Below, piece after piece: positions 24,387 to 31,037 of a DNA stretch of 35,055 nucleotides. Position 1 is the first letter of the stretch. Each line of letters starts with the position of its first letter. The DNA comes from a virus. The notes beneath the pieces were generated by a model. That model saw nothing but the letters and a program-made list of their open reading frames with translations. It was not told where the DNA came from and did not search any database. The position numbers and the translations under genes are program-made. The stretch spans positions 1 through 35,055 of the IMG/VR virus record IMGVR_UViG_3300030329_003428. One strand, 5' to 3'.

Positions 24387-24643
24387 TATTTAACCATTTC
24401 TAGTATCAACAATAAAAAGATACAAACAAATATACCACCAAGACATATAGTATAAACTTTCTTGTCAGTATCTTTGCTTTTTTTCTCAATTTTAGCCATT
24501 TCTTCCTTAAATTTACCCCAAGCATTATGCAAATTAACAAGTTCTTGTTTTATTCTTTCATTACGATCTTGAATGTCTTGGTATCTTTCATCAACAGTCT
24601 TTTCTTCTGATAGGTAAAATGTAAGTTCAGGTTTGTTTTTCAT
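24386..24643 (-). CDS. Coiled-coil protein with C-terminal membrane anchor
   Basis: 85 residues, first gene of the leftward operon, with AAAGGATC before the ATG. Residues about 15-62 are charged and heptad-like (YQDIQDRNERIKQELVNLH, WGKFKEEMAKIEKK). Residues 68-85 form one membrane segment (YTICLGGIFVCIFLLLILEMV). It is therefore likely anchored in the inner membrane with the coil in the cytoplasm. Its place as the first early gene suggests host take-over or exclusion, but that is inference. Confidence 0.7.
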   Translation of the reverse strand: MKNKPELTFYLSEEKTVDERYQDIQDRNERIKQELVNLHNAWGKFKEEMAKIEKKSKDTDKKVYTICLGGIFVCIFLLLILEMVK

Positions 24644-24674
24644 GATTAGATCCTTTCTTTTTTGTTATTATTTA

Positions 24675-24703
24675 ATTATATTGGTTGGAAGTTTGAGTTC
24701 GAC
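24675..24703 (-). promoter_or_regulatory. Candidate leftward early promoter
   Basis: On the minus strand a perfect TATAAT (plus 24675-24680) lies 31 bases before the first ATG of the leftward operon, leaving a short leader with AAAGGA. The -35 region is poor (TCGAAC at 16-bp spacing). A second weak candidate, TTGCTT with TATATT at 18 bp, lies at 24847-24876. Read as a possible sigma-70 type start only. Confidence 0.35.
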
Positions 24704-24938
24704 TTCGGCACTCATCATTTTAGTTTGACCTCTTTGGTGTCATCTAGTCTTGGTGGCTTATCCAAATTTTAGCCCCATTCTTACAGTTTACCACAGACAT
24801 CCGAAGGCTTCCCAAACTTCCTCAATTTCAAAAAACTTGATTTTGTAATATAAAACAAAAGTTTACAAAAAAGCAAATTATTATTTAAAATAAAGATTTA
24901 ATTAGGAAATTTAGGTGAAATTAAACTATATTGTTAGG

Positions 24939-24996
24939 CCTAATAAGGGTTGGTTTAAATCTTCTAGCTTATTAGGATCAAAAGCTGAACTAGAAG
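24939..24996. repeat. Interleaved inverted repeats, pseudoknot-capable
   Basis: A 9-bp perfect inverted repeat (CCTAATAAG 24939-24947 with CTTATTAGG 24968-24976) encloses a loop whose last seven bases, CTTCTAG (24961-24967), are complementary to CTAGAAG (24990-24996). The two stems can form together as an H-type pseudoknot or compete. On the plus strand GGGTTTTT follows the second stem, terminator-like, although no plus-strand gene precedes it. Confidence 0.6.
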
Positions 24997-25112
24997 GGGT
25001 TTTTATCAAATCAGCAGCACAAGGCCGAAGGCAAATGAGTGCGATAATATATCAATACTGATGAACAAAAAATTGTCTGAATTTTCTAAGGTATTTTAAG
25101 GAAGTTTATCTA

Positions 25113-25129
25113 AGCCGACAAATTCGGCT
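25113..25129. terminator. Hairpin downstream of the GGCT-like gene
   Basis: AGCCGA and TCGGCT form a perfect 6-bp stem with a 5-base loop, 67 bases past the stop of the leftward GGCT-like gene. No T-run follows on the minus strand, so termination, if any, would be weak or factor-dependent. It could instead be part of the surrounding structured region. Confidence 0.3.
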
Positions 25130-25195
25130 CGTTGGTCAAATAGATTAGGCTTTCTGCTCCCAAATTAGGGGGTAGGAAGGCCTTTATCTAAACCT

Positions 25196-25606
25196 CTAAA
25201 TTCTCTCATAAGTCAATAAGTTTTTAGTAGTTAAGAATATATTAGATTCATCATAGGTTTCAGGCATATCCTTCAAAACATACACCCAAGCATTAACTAA
25301 AATACCATTCTTTCTAGGATTATTCTTCAGAATATAAATTTCGCCCAAAATTCTATCAAAAAATACACCCTCACCTTTTAGTTGATCCAAATCTTTGAGT
25401 TGGCTACTTCCTACAGTATATAAATCTCCTGATACTTTATATCCATGCTTGTTTGGCACTATTGCTGGATAACCACCTATATTGATCATATCAAATTTTT
25501 CAATAGTTTCAGATCTACCAATATAATCAACATATTCAAAACCATTATTGATTAATTGACTTTTCTTACTATTTCCATATATAAATACATTTTCTATAAA
25601 TTCCAT
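25196..25606 (-). CDS. Gamma-glutamylcyclotransferase-like (AIG2/GGACT) protein
   Basis: 136 residues. Hallmarks of the family: F-I-Y-G-N-S (residues 8-13) in place of YGTL, G44-G-Y-P-A-I-V, K-V-S-G-D-L-Y-T-V, and L-D-Q-L-K-G followed by F-F-D-R. The fold is used to release 5-oxoproline from gamma-glutamyl amines or peptides. The usual catalytic Glu in D-x-x-E-G appears as Lys77 here, so the protein may be inactive or use Glu79. The start ATG at 25606 lacks a clear ribosome site. It is expressed leftward from the divergent control region. Confidence 0.75.
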   Translation of the reverse strand: MEFIENVFIYGNSKKSQLINNGFEYVDYIGRSETIEKFDMINIGGYPAIVPNKHGYKVSGDLYTVGSSQLKDLDQLKGEGVFFDRILGEIYILKNNPRKNGILVNAWVYVLKDMPETYDESNIFLTTKNLLTYERI

Positions 25607-25656
25607 GCTATAATTTAACGATAATTGCCCATTTTTCTAAGAAATCGCTAAAAAAG

Positions 25657-25697
25657 TGCATTATTTTGCATTATTTGTAAACTTTTATTTGCATAAT
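25657..25697. promoter_or_regulatory. Tandem TGCATTATTT repeats, candidate operator
   Basis: Two perfect, directly joined copies of TGCATTATTT occupy 25657-25676, and a related TGCATAAT lies at 25690-25697. They sit in the 150-bp divergent gap between the leftward GGCT-like gene and the rightward gene at 25757. The site could bind the Cro-like regulator or act as small iterons. Weak promoter-like boxes overlap the region but none is convincing. Confidence 0.5.
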
Positions 25698-25756
25698 TGA
25701 TATTAAATGACGAAATTACATTGTATTTTAATAATCACAAAGAAAGGAAATACAGC

Positions 25757-26038
25757 ATGAAGAAAGAAATAAAAATAACAGAAGATAAAGAAACAATGGG
25801 ATATTTGTATCTATGTGTAGAATATAGAAATAGTAATGGAAAGAATTGTAAATTAATTAGAAGAAGAAGCGACAATAGAGGTACTTGTGGTTTAACAGGT
25901 TGCAATACTAATCAAAATGTAGCTTTATACATTGATGATAAATTAATTAATCAGGGTTGGTATAGTTCTTCAATCACAAACAATAATAATAGAGTAAATA
26001 TACATAATCAATTATTAAGCCAACTATTAAATAAATAA
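25757..26038 (+). CDS. Hypothetical protein, 93 aa
   Basis: 93 residues from ATG 25757 (AGAAAGGAAATACAGC upstream); a TTG at 25697 extends the frame but would lie in the repeat region. The sequence MKKEIKITEDKETMGYLYLC, then LIRRRSDNRGTCGLTGCN and NQGWYSSSITNNNNRVN has one Cys pair (TCGLTGC). It is polar and without membrane segments. First gene of the rightward accessory block, followed by a hairpin. No family recognised. Confidence 0.65.
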   Translation: MKKEIKITEDKETMGYLYLCVEYRNSNGKNCKLIRRRSDNRGTCGLTGCNTNQNVALYIDDKLINQGWYSSSITNNNNRVNIHNQLLSQLLNK

Positions 26039-26044
26039 TCAAAC

Positions 26045-26072
26045 AAAAGGGGTGGTGTAAAAGCCACCCTTT
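26045..26072 (+). terminator. Hairpin before the deformylase gene, possible attenuator
   Basis: AAAGGGGTGG and CCACCCTTT pair with one bulged G around a short loop, ending in TTTC. It lies 7 bases after the stop at 26038 and 10 bases before the deformylase ribosome site (AAAGGATAAT). The T-run is short, so partial termination or RNA protection are both possible. Confidence 0.5.
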
Positions 26073-26089
26073 CTAATATAAAGGATAAT

Positions 26090-26569
26090 ATGGCTAAAGG
26101 CTGGATTAATACATTAAAAGGTAATATTGTTAAAGATAAAGACTTCTTACATAAAGAATGTGTAGATATAAGAGATTCTGAATGGGGTGCAGTTAAGTCT
26201 AAATTGGCTAAATATATGAAGATCCCTGAAGCAGTAGGTGTTGCTTGTAATCAAGTAGGTTTTAATCTTAATGGTTTTGTAGTTGATTTGTATGCAGATA
26301 AGCCTATTAAAATAAAAAAGCTAATGTTCTTTAAGAATCCTACAATAGAATTAAAAGGCACTAAATTTAAACATGAAGAACTATGTCTATCTTGTAGTAG
26401 TAACCATATAGTAGAAAGAACTAATAAGGTTGTTATAACAGACGATACACATGGAACACAAGAGTTTAGTGGGTATTTGGCAGTAATAATACAACATGAA
26501 TACAATCACATAAAAGGCATACTAATATCAGATAAGAAAGGACAACATGATAAGAGTAACACTAACTAA
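26090..26569 (+). CDS. def: Peptide deformylase
   Basis: 159 residues with all three deformylase motifs: I, G50-V-A-C-N-Q55 (usual GxGxAAxQ); II, E97-L-C99-L-S101 (usual EGCLS), the Cys being a metal ligand; III, H136-E-Y-N-H140 (HExxH), with the two His ligands and catalytic Glu. The enzyme removes the formyl group from new proteins. Phage copies are known in marine phages and are thought to favour rapid processing of phage or host photosystem and other proteins. Good AAAGGATAAT ribosome site. It overlaps the next small gene by 23 bases. Confidence 0.92.
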   Translation: MAKGWINTLKGNIVKDKDFLHKECVDIRDSEWGAVKSKLAKYMKIPEAVGVACNQVGFNLNGFVVDLYADKPIKIKKLMFFKNPTIELKGTKFKHEELCLSCSSNHIVERTNKVVITDDTHGTQEFSGYLAVIIQHEYNHIKGILISDKKGQHDKSNTN

Positions 26570-26729
26570 CCTAACTAAGCATGAGGCAGACTATATCATA
26601 CTTAAAGAAGGTGATAAGAACAATAGTAAGATAAGCTATAAACAATCAGATACTATGCGAATATATAAGTTCAATGGTAAAAGGATTGGCACATATCATA
26701 ACAATACATTAAGATATATGGCCACCTAA
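26547..26729 (+). CDS. Small hypothetical protein, 60 aa
   Basis: 60 residues. The ATG lies within the deformylase 3' end, preceded by AGAAAGGACAAC. The peptide MIRVTLTNLTKHEADYIILK, then SDTMRIYKFNGKRIGTYHNN is strand-rich. It ends 28 bases before a strong terminator, so it is the last gene of the accessory unit. Function unknown. Confidence 0.6.
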   Translation: MIRVTLTNLTKHEADYIILKEGDKNNSKISYKQSDTMRIYKFNGKRIGTYHNNTLRYMAT

Positions 26730-26757
26730 TATACCTAATACCATAACACTATAAGAG

Positions 26758-26786
26758 AGCCTTACAATAATATGTGAGGCTTTTTT
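26758..26786 (+). terminator. Rho-independent terminator
   Basis: AGCCTTACA and TGTGAGGCT pair over nine positions (one G-T), with a 6-base loop ATAATA, followed by six T. It closes the 25757-26729 rightward unit. This is the clearest intrinsic terminator in the genome. Confidence 0.88.
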
Positions 26787-27360
26787 ATTTGCTGCAATAA
26801 TACACAGCCACAACCTATAAAAGAATACAAACACACCCACCACAAAGCCACCACTAATACTACTTACCTTATATACTATACAACACTATACAATATATAT
26901 ATTATATACATAATACTAGGTAAGACATAACAACAAATATAGTACGATATAACAATAATAATACCAACACATAGAAGCTAATACCAGCTTATGGAAATAA
27001 GTGAGTATAATGATAGTAAATAACCATGTATTTATAGCTTAATAATCATTCAAATATTAGTGTGTTACAAATTTCATATCTCTCTACTTGATTATAAGAA
27101 CTTTAGATCTGCAGCACAATGACACAAAGGCATAGACTTGCATTGAACAACACCCAATCCCTGTAACTACCTTATTTATATGACTTTCATTATTCTGATA
27201 ATATTCATTATGTATAGTCAAACACTTTTAGGGCATAGGGGGGATAGGATTCATACCTTAGCCTCAGATACCATTCCCCACAAAATGTTAAAACTAACTT
27301 TGAAAATAGCCTTTCCAAAAAAAGTTTGAAAATATCTTTGAATATGGTTTAAATTTTGCT
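26787..27360. other. AT-rich noncoding region before terS
   Basis: No supported gene in about 570 bases. It holds an extremely AT-rich core (26870-26930) with two copies of ACTATACAA at 26875-26883 and 26885-26893, inside an inverted repeat CTTACCT (26863) / AGGTAAG (26918). A short G-run GGGGGG and CCCC lie near 27237-27281. The TerS gene starts at its right edge. Candidate roles are pac/cos site or replication origin. Confidence 0.5.
27299..27346. repeat. TTTGAAAATA repeats upstream of terS
   Basis: TTTGAAAATA occurs at 27299-27308 and 27325-27334, and a one-base variant register TTTGAATATG at 27337-27346. Starts are 26 and 12 bases apart. They end 14 bases before the TerS start codon. Small terminases often bind such repeats near their own gene as the packaging site; they could also bind a regulator. 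Confidence 0.45.
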
Positions 27361-28020
27361 ATGTCAAACCTTATGAAAAACCCAGCACAACACAAAGCGA
27401 TAGAACTTTATGCTTTGCAGCCTTCAATTAGTGCAGAAGAAGTTGCGAAAGAGTGTAATGTATCTATTCAGGTGGTATATAAGTGGAGGGAGAACATAAA
27501 CTTCATTGAAGCTATATATGATAGATATATGGTTGAGTTTGGATCAGAATTACCGAGTGTTTTAATGGCTATGGTGCGAGAAGCTAAGGCAGGTAATGTT
27601 CAGGCAGGTAGATTGGTGCTTGAGCATAGTGGAAAGTTAGTAAAGAATGTAAATGTTACTATAGATAGTCCTTTTGAGAAGTTTTTGAAGAAGGTTGATG
27701 ATATTCAAGATGCAGAAATCGTTGAAGATGCTGAAGTTGTAGGTTTAGTGCAAGATCTACCAAATTCTGACGATTTACCACCAAGAAATACCGAGAATCA
27801 GCAAAAAAGAGTAGCTAGGGAGAAAAAAACCTTAAATAAGTCTATAAAAGCTGAAGCTAAGAGGCAAGAGTACAATAAAAAGCAAAAAGAGTGGTATAAG
27901 TGGAGGAAAAGGGCTGAAAAAGTGGGTGTAAGTCCTCTAAAGTCAAAAAGGCCTACCAAAGGGCAAAGAAAAGCATGGCAAGAGAAGATTCTTGTTGCTG
28001 AAAAGAAAAAATCACTCTAA
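27361..28020 (+). CDS. terS: Terminase small subunit (HTH type)
   Basis: 219 residues. The N-terminal 80 residues hold a helix-turn-helix of the phBC6A51-like type: KAIELYALQPSISAEEVAKE, CNVSIQVVYKWRENINF, then L-P-S-V-L-M-A-M-V-R-E-A and VQAGRLVLEHSGKL. The C-terminal 80 residues are very basic (KRQEYNKKQKEWYKWRKR, KSKRPTKGQRKAW). It would recognise phage DNA and start packaging with TerL. No ribosome site precedes either possible ATG (27361, 27373). It lies alone on the plus strand, far from TerL and converging on the packaging block, overlapping it by 9 bases. Confidence 0.75.
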   Translation: MSNLMKNPAQHKAIELYALQPSISAEEVAKECNVSIQVVYKWRENINFIEAIYDRYMVEFGSELPSVLMAMVREAKAGNVQAGRLVLEHSGKLVKNVNVTIDSPFEKFLKKVDDIQDAEIVEDAEVVGLVQDLPNSDDLPPRNTENQQKRVAREKKTLNKSIKAEAKRQEYNKKQKEWYKWRKRAEKVGVSPLKSKRPTKGQRKAWQEKILVAEKKKSL

Positions 28021-28260
28021 ATCCATCAAAATTTCTTCTAATCTATCAAATCTATTATCTAGTTGTGTTTCTATTTTAGCTACACTTACTTTAAGGTTAG
28101 TTATATCGCTTTCATTCTTTTTAACAGTCTTAATTGTATTGATTTGTTCTTTTTCAACATTCTCAATTTTTGTTTGAGTAGATCCTTGTGTAAATATAAA
28201 AGTACCTATTATTGTTACACCTGTTAGTATTGTTCCTAGCGAAATCTTTTTATCAATCAT
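28012..28260 (-). CDS. Membrane-anchored coiled-coil protein (82 aa)
   Basis: 82 residues. One N-terminal membrane segment (ISLGTILTGVTIIGTFIF) is followed by a long heptad-rich helix (TKIENVEKEQINTIKTVKK, DITNLKVSVAKIETQLDNRF). It overlaps the upstream, similarly built gene by 8 bases. This anchor-plus-coil plan is found in phage lysis accessory and XhlA-like proteins, which makes a lysis role possible. It could also be a virion-associated membrane protein. Confidence 0.65.
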   Translation of the reverse strand: MIDKKISLGTILTGVTIIGTFIFTQGSTQTKIENVEKEQINTIKTVKKNESDITNLKVSVAKIETQLDNRFDRLEEILMDLE

Positions 28261-28558
28261 CTCTATCTGCCCTTTCCATTATCCTTAAAAATTTATCTTT
28301 TAATCCATTACCACTAAGTCGTGCCATTATCTCGACTTGTGCCTTAAATATGCCATTTAATTTTTTTTGTTCCATCTGCACTAACTTTTGTTGGTCTATC
28401 AGCTTAATTATAATACCTTCAAGTCTTTTAAAGTCCTGATCAAGTTCATTCATTAAGGTAGATTGAATAAACCTGTTTTGTTTCCAAATAAAAAACCCAA
28501 AAGCCAATGCTACTGCGACAGGTATTCCAAATTGCTCTAGTATTGTTAAAATATCCAC
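28253..28558 (-). CDS. BhlA/holin-like membrane coiled-coil protein (101 aa)
   Basis: 101 residues, starting at a GTG that overlaps the previous stop as TAGTG. The N-terminus is one membrane helix (ILEQFGIPVAVALAFGFFIW), followed by a basic turn and a coiled coil (LDQDFKRLEGIIIKLIDQQ, VQMEQKKLNGIFK). The topology matches BhlA/UviB-type holin-like proteins, which are also small with one N-terminal segment. It belongs to the packaging block and is downstream of the minor head gene, unlike the lysozyme, so a lysis role is not certain. Confidence 0.6.
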   Translation of the reverse strand: MDILTILEQFGIPVAVALAFGFFIWKQNRFIQSTLMNELDQDFKRLEGIIIKLIDQQKLVQMEQKKLNGIFKAQVEIMARLSGNGLKDKFLRIMERADRDD

Positions 28559-29052
28559 TATACTATCACTTTATCTTCAATAGGGAACACTTCAGGAACT
28601 AATTGACAATAACAACTTTCTTTACATACCGAAAAACCACTTGCTGGTAGTCCTAAACTTTCCCATTGATCCCAATCTTTAACTAAACCAAGCCTTTTTT
28701 TGCAATCAGGACAAACATCAGGTGAACCAACACTCACCCATTTAAATTTTATGCTATCCCCATAAATTGTATCTTGTCCGATCCTGTGGCCTTGCATAAT
28801 TCCTGATACAATTCCTCGCTTAATGGAATTTCGAAAACCTCCAAAGATTCTCCCACCTGTGGTGAGGTCGGTAGTAAGGATTCTGCCAATTTCTGAATCT
28901 GCAATTCCTGCTGCTCTAAGTTTGCTAATTTCTGATCTAATTTCTTCAGCAAACCTAGTAATGTCAAATGAAATTCCAAAAGCTGCCCATAAGAAGATTG
29001 ATTTATCTTCTTCTTCAAGTTCTTCTTGGTTGATTCTTTCTTCATCTGCCAT
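28558..29052 (-). CDS. MuF/SPP1 gp7-like minor head protein
   Basis: 164 residues, GGGAGATAGGAG before the ATG. The helical first half (ITRFAEEIRSEISKLRAAGI, IGRILTTDLTTGGRIFGG) resembles the middle of head morphogenesis proteins, and the end holds SVGSPDVCPDCKKRLGLV, then SCYCQLVPE, the Cys-rich closing motif of the MuF/gp7 family (CxxC ... CxC). It is shorter than the family, so it may be a C-terminal-type minor head protein. It would lie at the portal vertex. Gene order TerL, portal, minor head is standard. Confidence 0.75.
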   Translation of the reverse strand: MADEERINQEELEEEDKSIFLWAAFGISFDITRFAEEIRSEISKLRAAGIADSEIGRILTTDLTTGGRIFGGFRNSIKRGIVSGIMQGHRIGQDTIYGDSIKFKWVSVGSPDVCPDCKKRLGLVKDWDQWESLGLPASGFSVCKESCYCQLVPEVFPIEDKVIV

Positions 29053-29055
29053 CTC

Positions 29056-29565
29056 CTATCTCCCACCTTTGTATGAGCTTCTTACATGGGCTTTTATTAT
29101 TTTGTTTATTTTATTGTAAATATATTGCATATCTTTTGATGTTATTTCCACTTCTGAGTAGTCCAAAAAGTTTCTTGGTGCTACCTTAACATCTTTTTTC
29201 CAATGTTCTGTAAATTTATTGCTTCCAGCTCTTATGGTGTAGCCTTCTAAATGGTTTATACCATAATCTTCAACATAAACACCATCTTTTTTAGCATGAA
29301 TACTTTTATATAATTTTCCTGTTCTCAATAATGGTGTAGGTGGCATTTGCCCTGCTTTTTTTCTAATCTTTACAGTATTTGTCTTTAAATCTCTTAATTT
29401 TCCTTTTAATATCTTTGCCCTTGAGCCTTTTACTACACCCTTGTATAGTGAAGGCATTTTTTCACCTTGTTTTTTTTCTAAGAAGAAATCCTTATTTTTT
29501 TCAAGTGCTTTTATTAATGGTTTAAAATCAAAATTAATATCTATATGTTTTATTTCTCTAGCCAT
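29056..29565 (-). CDS. Mu gpG-like virion morphogenesis / tail completion protein
   Basis: 169 residues, AAAGGAAAAAG before the ATG (inside the previous gene's end). The block PPTPLLRTGKLYKSIHAKK, a strand YVEDYGINHLEGYTIRAG, then VAPRNFLDYSEVEI matches the phage virion morphogenesis (gpG) pattern: L-L-R-T-G-x-L-x-x-S-I, a Y-G-x-x-H-x-x-G strand and P-x-R-x-F-L. It probably joins head and tail. It lies between the portal-overlapping ORF and the minor head gene. Confidence 0.72.
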   Translation of the reverse strand: MAREIKHIDINFDFKPLIKALEKNKDFFLEKKQGEKMPSLYKGVVKGSRAKILKGKLRDLKTNTVKIRKKAGQMPPTPLLRTGKLYKSIHAKKDGVYVEDYGINHLEGYTIRAGSNKFTEHWKKDVKVAPRNFLDYSEVEITSKDMQYIYNKINKIIKAHVRSSYKGGR

Positions 29566-29806
29566 CTTTTTCCTTTAATAATGATTTTGCAAACTTAGTA
29601 CCAAATTTTTTAGCCTCTAACATTCGCCAACCTTCAGTTTCAAGTATAAATTGAGCATATTCTTCTGCCCAACCTTCAGGATCTGCAATTATATCTTCAA
29701 TTTTACTCTTGGGTAGGTTCGGTTTGAAATCCTTGAGTTCCTTCAACCGACTGACGAGCTTGACTAAAGATTGACTGTTTTTGGTTTTGTTGTTTATTTT
29801 CGCCAA
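29558..29806 (-). CDS. Small protein overlapping the portal gene (82 aa or shorter)
   Basis: The frame is open from a TTG at 29806, which overlaps the 3' end of the portal gene by 104 bases. Only the part after the portal stop, including DIIADPEGWAEEYAQFIL and EGWRMLEAKKFGTKFAKSLL, is surely its own. Other start codons in the overlap (TTG at about 29758) are possible. It has two similar EGW motifs (PEGWAEEY, TEGWRMLE). It ends within the gpG-like start. A minor head or connector protein by position; family unknown. Confidence 0.55.
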   Translation of the reverse strand: MAKINNKTKNSQSLVKLVSRLKELKDFKPNLPKSKIEDIIADPEGWAEEYAQFILETEGWRMLEAKKFGTKFAKSLLKEKDG

Positions 29807-31037
29807 TTTTTTTCTGTGCCTCTTGAATTGTTAAATCTTTGTTATATTCTACCATAAGTTCTGCTGGTGATACTAAATTTAATTGTAATCTATGATTATC
29901 AAGAGCTATCTGATCAGGTATTGTCATTGGATAATCAGGCTCATTAAAATCTATCTTTAATTTTTCAGGAAGTGAAATTTTATGAGCTTTTGCCATATTT
30001 TTTTCTATATGATACAATTTATGCTCATATAAATTCCATAAACTTAAATCATCTTGATAATCTTCAAATCTTTCTAAATCTTTAATTTTTAAAGCAATTC
30101 CACTTGGTGTTTCACCACCATCTTGAGCAAATTGAACAAATAAGTGGTTATTTTGTGCTACAAGATCCATTTGGAACTTAACATTCTCAATTACCTTTTC
30201 AATATCACCTGCTGGTGATTTAATATCATAATCAGCATCTGATGGTAACTCTAAAATAACATCTGATCCAAATCTTTGCTTATTACCAAGATCAGCACCA
30301 CTTACTATAGGTTGTCCAAACATTTGAAATCTTAATCCAAGCTGCATTTCAGTCATAGTTATATTGATGTGTTCATTTGCATTTACAACATCATTTGCAC
30401 CCTCAACAAAAAATGAATCACATTGATGTTCCCTGTGAACGAAAGTGAAAGGTAAAATTCCATAACCATGTTCTTTTTGTTCTAAAATTGAACCATCTTC
30501 ATCAAATATAACATATTCATAGTCATTCCAATGTATATATTGCAATTTATCTGAATTTGAAACATCTGATGTATAATTCATTAATGGGTAAGTTAATGCT
30601 ATAGGTTTAAATGGATCATTACCAAAGAAAGGGTGGAAGTAATAAATAGGTTGATAATCAAAATAAGGCATTTCTTCATGCTCATCTATCATAACTCTGA
30701 CTGCTATTGTTCCAATCAGTCTTGTCATTCTTTCAATATGCTTCATTTTAGTGTCTTTTAAAATTGTAAGATCCTTATATCGCTTATTTACATTCCTATC
30801 AGCACCTACTGTGTAAATCCTAGACATTTTATTGATAAATTTTTTAGTTATATTCGCCTCGTAGGGTGGAACTTCCCTAAAAGCATCTAAATCAAATTTT
30901 GATGATATATAAGAAGAAGTATTGTTACCATTATAATAGTCAAGCAATTTGTTGATATATCTTTCCCTGCTATTATGATTAAAAATTTTTAATTTTTTTA
31001 AACTTTCCTGTATTACATCTGCTCCATTGTATATCAT
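29703..31037 (-). CDS. Portal protein
   Basis: 444 residues, 4-base overlap with TerL (ATGA), GAGGAAAAG upstream. It has the plan of siphovirus portals: N-terminal helix RERYINKLLDYYNGN, EANITKKFINKMSRIYTVG, a wing region, GILPFTFVHREHQCDSF, DVVNANEHINITMTEMQLGL, and a closing helical clip with SGIALKIKDLERF and LYEHKLYHIEKNMAK. The portal ring forms the DNA entry vertex. The Gln-rich tail (QEAQKKIGENKQQNQKQ) overlaps another frame. Confidence 0.88.
   Translation of the reverse strand: MIYNGADVIQESLKKLKIFNHNSRERYINKLLDYYNGNNTSSYISSKFDLDAFREVPPYEANITKKFINKMSRIYTVGADRNVNKRYKDLTILKDTKMKHIERMTRLIGTIAVRVMIDEHEEMPYFDYQPIYYFHPFFGNDPFKPIALTYPLMNYTSDVSNSDKLQYIHWNDYEYVIFDEDGSILEQKEHGYGILPFTFVHREHQCDSFFVEGANDVVNANEHINITMTEMQLGLRFQMFGQPIVSGADLGNKQRFGSDVILELPSDADYDIKSPAGDIEKVIENVKFQMDLVAQNNHLFVQFAQDGGETPSGIALKIKDLERFEDYQDDLSLWNLYEHKLYHIEKNMAKAHKISLPEKLKIDFNEPDYPMTIPDQIALDNHRLQLNLVSPAELMVEYNKDLTIQEAQKKIGENKQQNQKQSIFSQARQSVEGTQGFQTEPTQE

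Larger units (their letters stand above)
24644..25195. other. Structured 550-bp noncoding region
   Basis: No coding frame with a plausible start and ribosome site was seen on either strand. The stretch is richer in G+C clusters than its surroundings and has many short inverted repeats: GCACTCAT (24708) with ATGAGTGC (25035), GCCGAAGGC, a 10-bp palindrome TTAGGCCTAA at 24935, the nested pair at 24939-24996 and a hairpin at 25113-25129. It separates the early operon from the GGCT-like gene. It may hold promoters, an origin or a noncoding RNA. Confidence 0.5.

Noticed and set aside
24680-24720. Possible tRNA T-arm (GTTCGAC) in the noncoding island
   Set aside because: The flanking bases do not form a T stem, and no acceptor stem or anticodon arm fits on either strand.
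28749-29066. A 105-codon minus-strand frame starting just before the minor head gene
   Set aside because: It lies wholly over the minor head gene in another frame, Lys/Leu-rich, with no motif. The minor head frame has family motifs.
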